A DNA stretch of 10,227 nt from Dunaliella salina (lineage: Eukaryota > Chlorophyta > Chlorophyceae > Chlamydomonadales > Dunaliellaceae). Below, piece by piece: positions 1 to 10,227 of the stretch (position 1 is the first letter of the stretch; the number at the start of each line of letters is the position of its first letter). The notes beneath the pieces were generated by a model. It was not told the DNA's origin and made no database searches. It saw only the letters and a program-made list of their open reading frames with translations. Where the stretch lies: assembly GCA_002284615.2 (NCBI GenBank), contig MU070100.1, positions 135,553 through 145,779 of the forward strand, written 5' to 3'. The translations under genes were made by a program, and so were the position numbers.

Positions 1-17
1 ACACACACACACACACA
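1..17. repeat. (AC)n microsatellite, cut by window edge
   Basis: Alternating AC from the first base to about 16-17, then ATAC. Its true length is unknown because the window cuts it. Confidence 0.9.
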
Positions 18-215
18 TACTTCTGCTGGCATCATGAAGTGCATATAAAGCATACCTGCTCAGAGGTCTTGTGGATGTCCTTGATCATGCTCGGCACATC
101 TCGGTTGTGCGCATTTACTGGTATGCAGTTGCATGAATAAGTTGCCCATGCGTGGATCGCTGCTTGCAAAGAAAGAGGTTATATGTCGAAATCCTGTCCT
201 CCTCTGTGGCCGCAG
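1..215 (+). other. 3' end of upstream NFS1 intron
   Basis: Intronic by position: it ends at the acceptor before the first visible exon. It starts with the end of an (AC)n tract and has a pyrimidine-rich run before CCGCAG. No further NFS1-like coding sequence was found here, so the preceding exon must lie outside the window. Confidence 0.8.
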
Positions 216-10068
<9,853 letters not shown>

Positions 10069-10084
10069 GTGTGTGTGTGTGTGT
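10069..10084 (+). repeat. (GT)8 directly at the exon 6 donor
   Basis: Eight GT dinucleotides start at the donor itself, so the 5' splice site is the first GT of a repeat. Confidence 0.85.
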
Positions 10085-10227
10085 TTTGCCAGTGCATCTA
10101 TGCTTATGCTGTGGCATTCACTGCCCTCCATTGAAGCCACCTTAGACATTGCAGAAGACATTCTTTGATTCATTGGTTTGCTATCCCCTGGAACTACAAG
10201 TGTTCTTGCTGCACCACCACACCCTTG
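10085..10227 (+). other. Start of NFS1 intron 6
   Basis: Presumed intron continuing past the window edge. No NFS1-like coding sequence or convincing acceptor-plus-exon was found. Confidence 0.75.

Overview
This is a eukaryotic nuclear window carrying the middle of one intron-rich gene on the + strand: a mitochondrial-type cysteine desulfurase (NFS1/IscS family). Six consecutive coding exons (216-290, 2124-2287, 3083-3219, 5968-6083, 8117-8187, 9945-10068) join in frame through GT-AG introns to give 229 residues without a stop. They run from the NPHSRTH motif, through the PLP-binding SGHK lysine, to just past the SGGGQERG / RSGT region. The N-terminus with any targeting peptide lies upstream, and the C-terminus with the catalytic-cysteine loop lies downstream. 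Long introns, abundant (TG)n/(AC)n tracts, CAG-rich sequence and an algal-looking protein suggest a unicellular alga, possibly a chlamydomonadalean green alga. That lineage call is inference only.

Layout: 1-215 is the end of an upstream intron. Intron 1 (291-2123) holds an A+T-rich island of unknown origin. Intron 2 (2288-3082) is a (TG)n tract followed by a 120-bp tandem array that copies the start of exon 3. Intron 3 (3220-5967) holds low-copy tandem duplications, then a 92-bp array copying the start of exon 4, split by a 1,096-bp hAT-type transposon with 8-bp target duplication and 16-bp terminal inverted repeats. Intron 4 (6084-8116) opens with a 100-bp array copying the END of exon 4 with its donor site, then unassigned sequence and a (TG)n tract, and closes with two or three degenerate copies of the whole of exon 5. 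Intron 5 (8188-9944) has a strong inverted repeat, a dispersed short repeat family and an (AC)n tract just before exon 6. Nothing recognisable follows exon 6.

The most striking feature is that four independent intron arrays are tandem copies of exon-intron junctions of this same gene. They supply decoy acceptors, decoy donors, 39-nt in-frame cassette candidates and dead exon copies. The last include one in which the PLP lysine has become asparagine. I saw no second gene on either strand apart from the degraded transposon reading frame.
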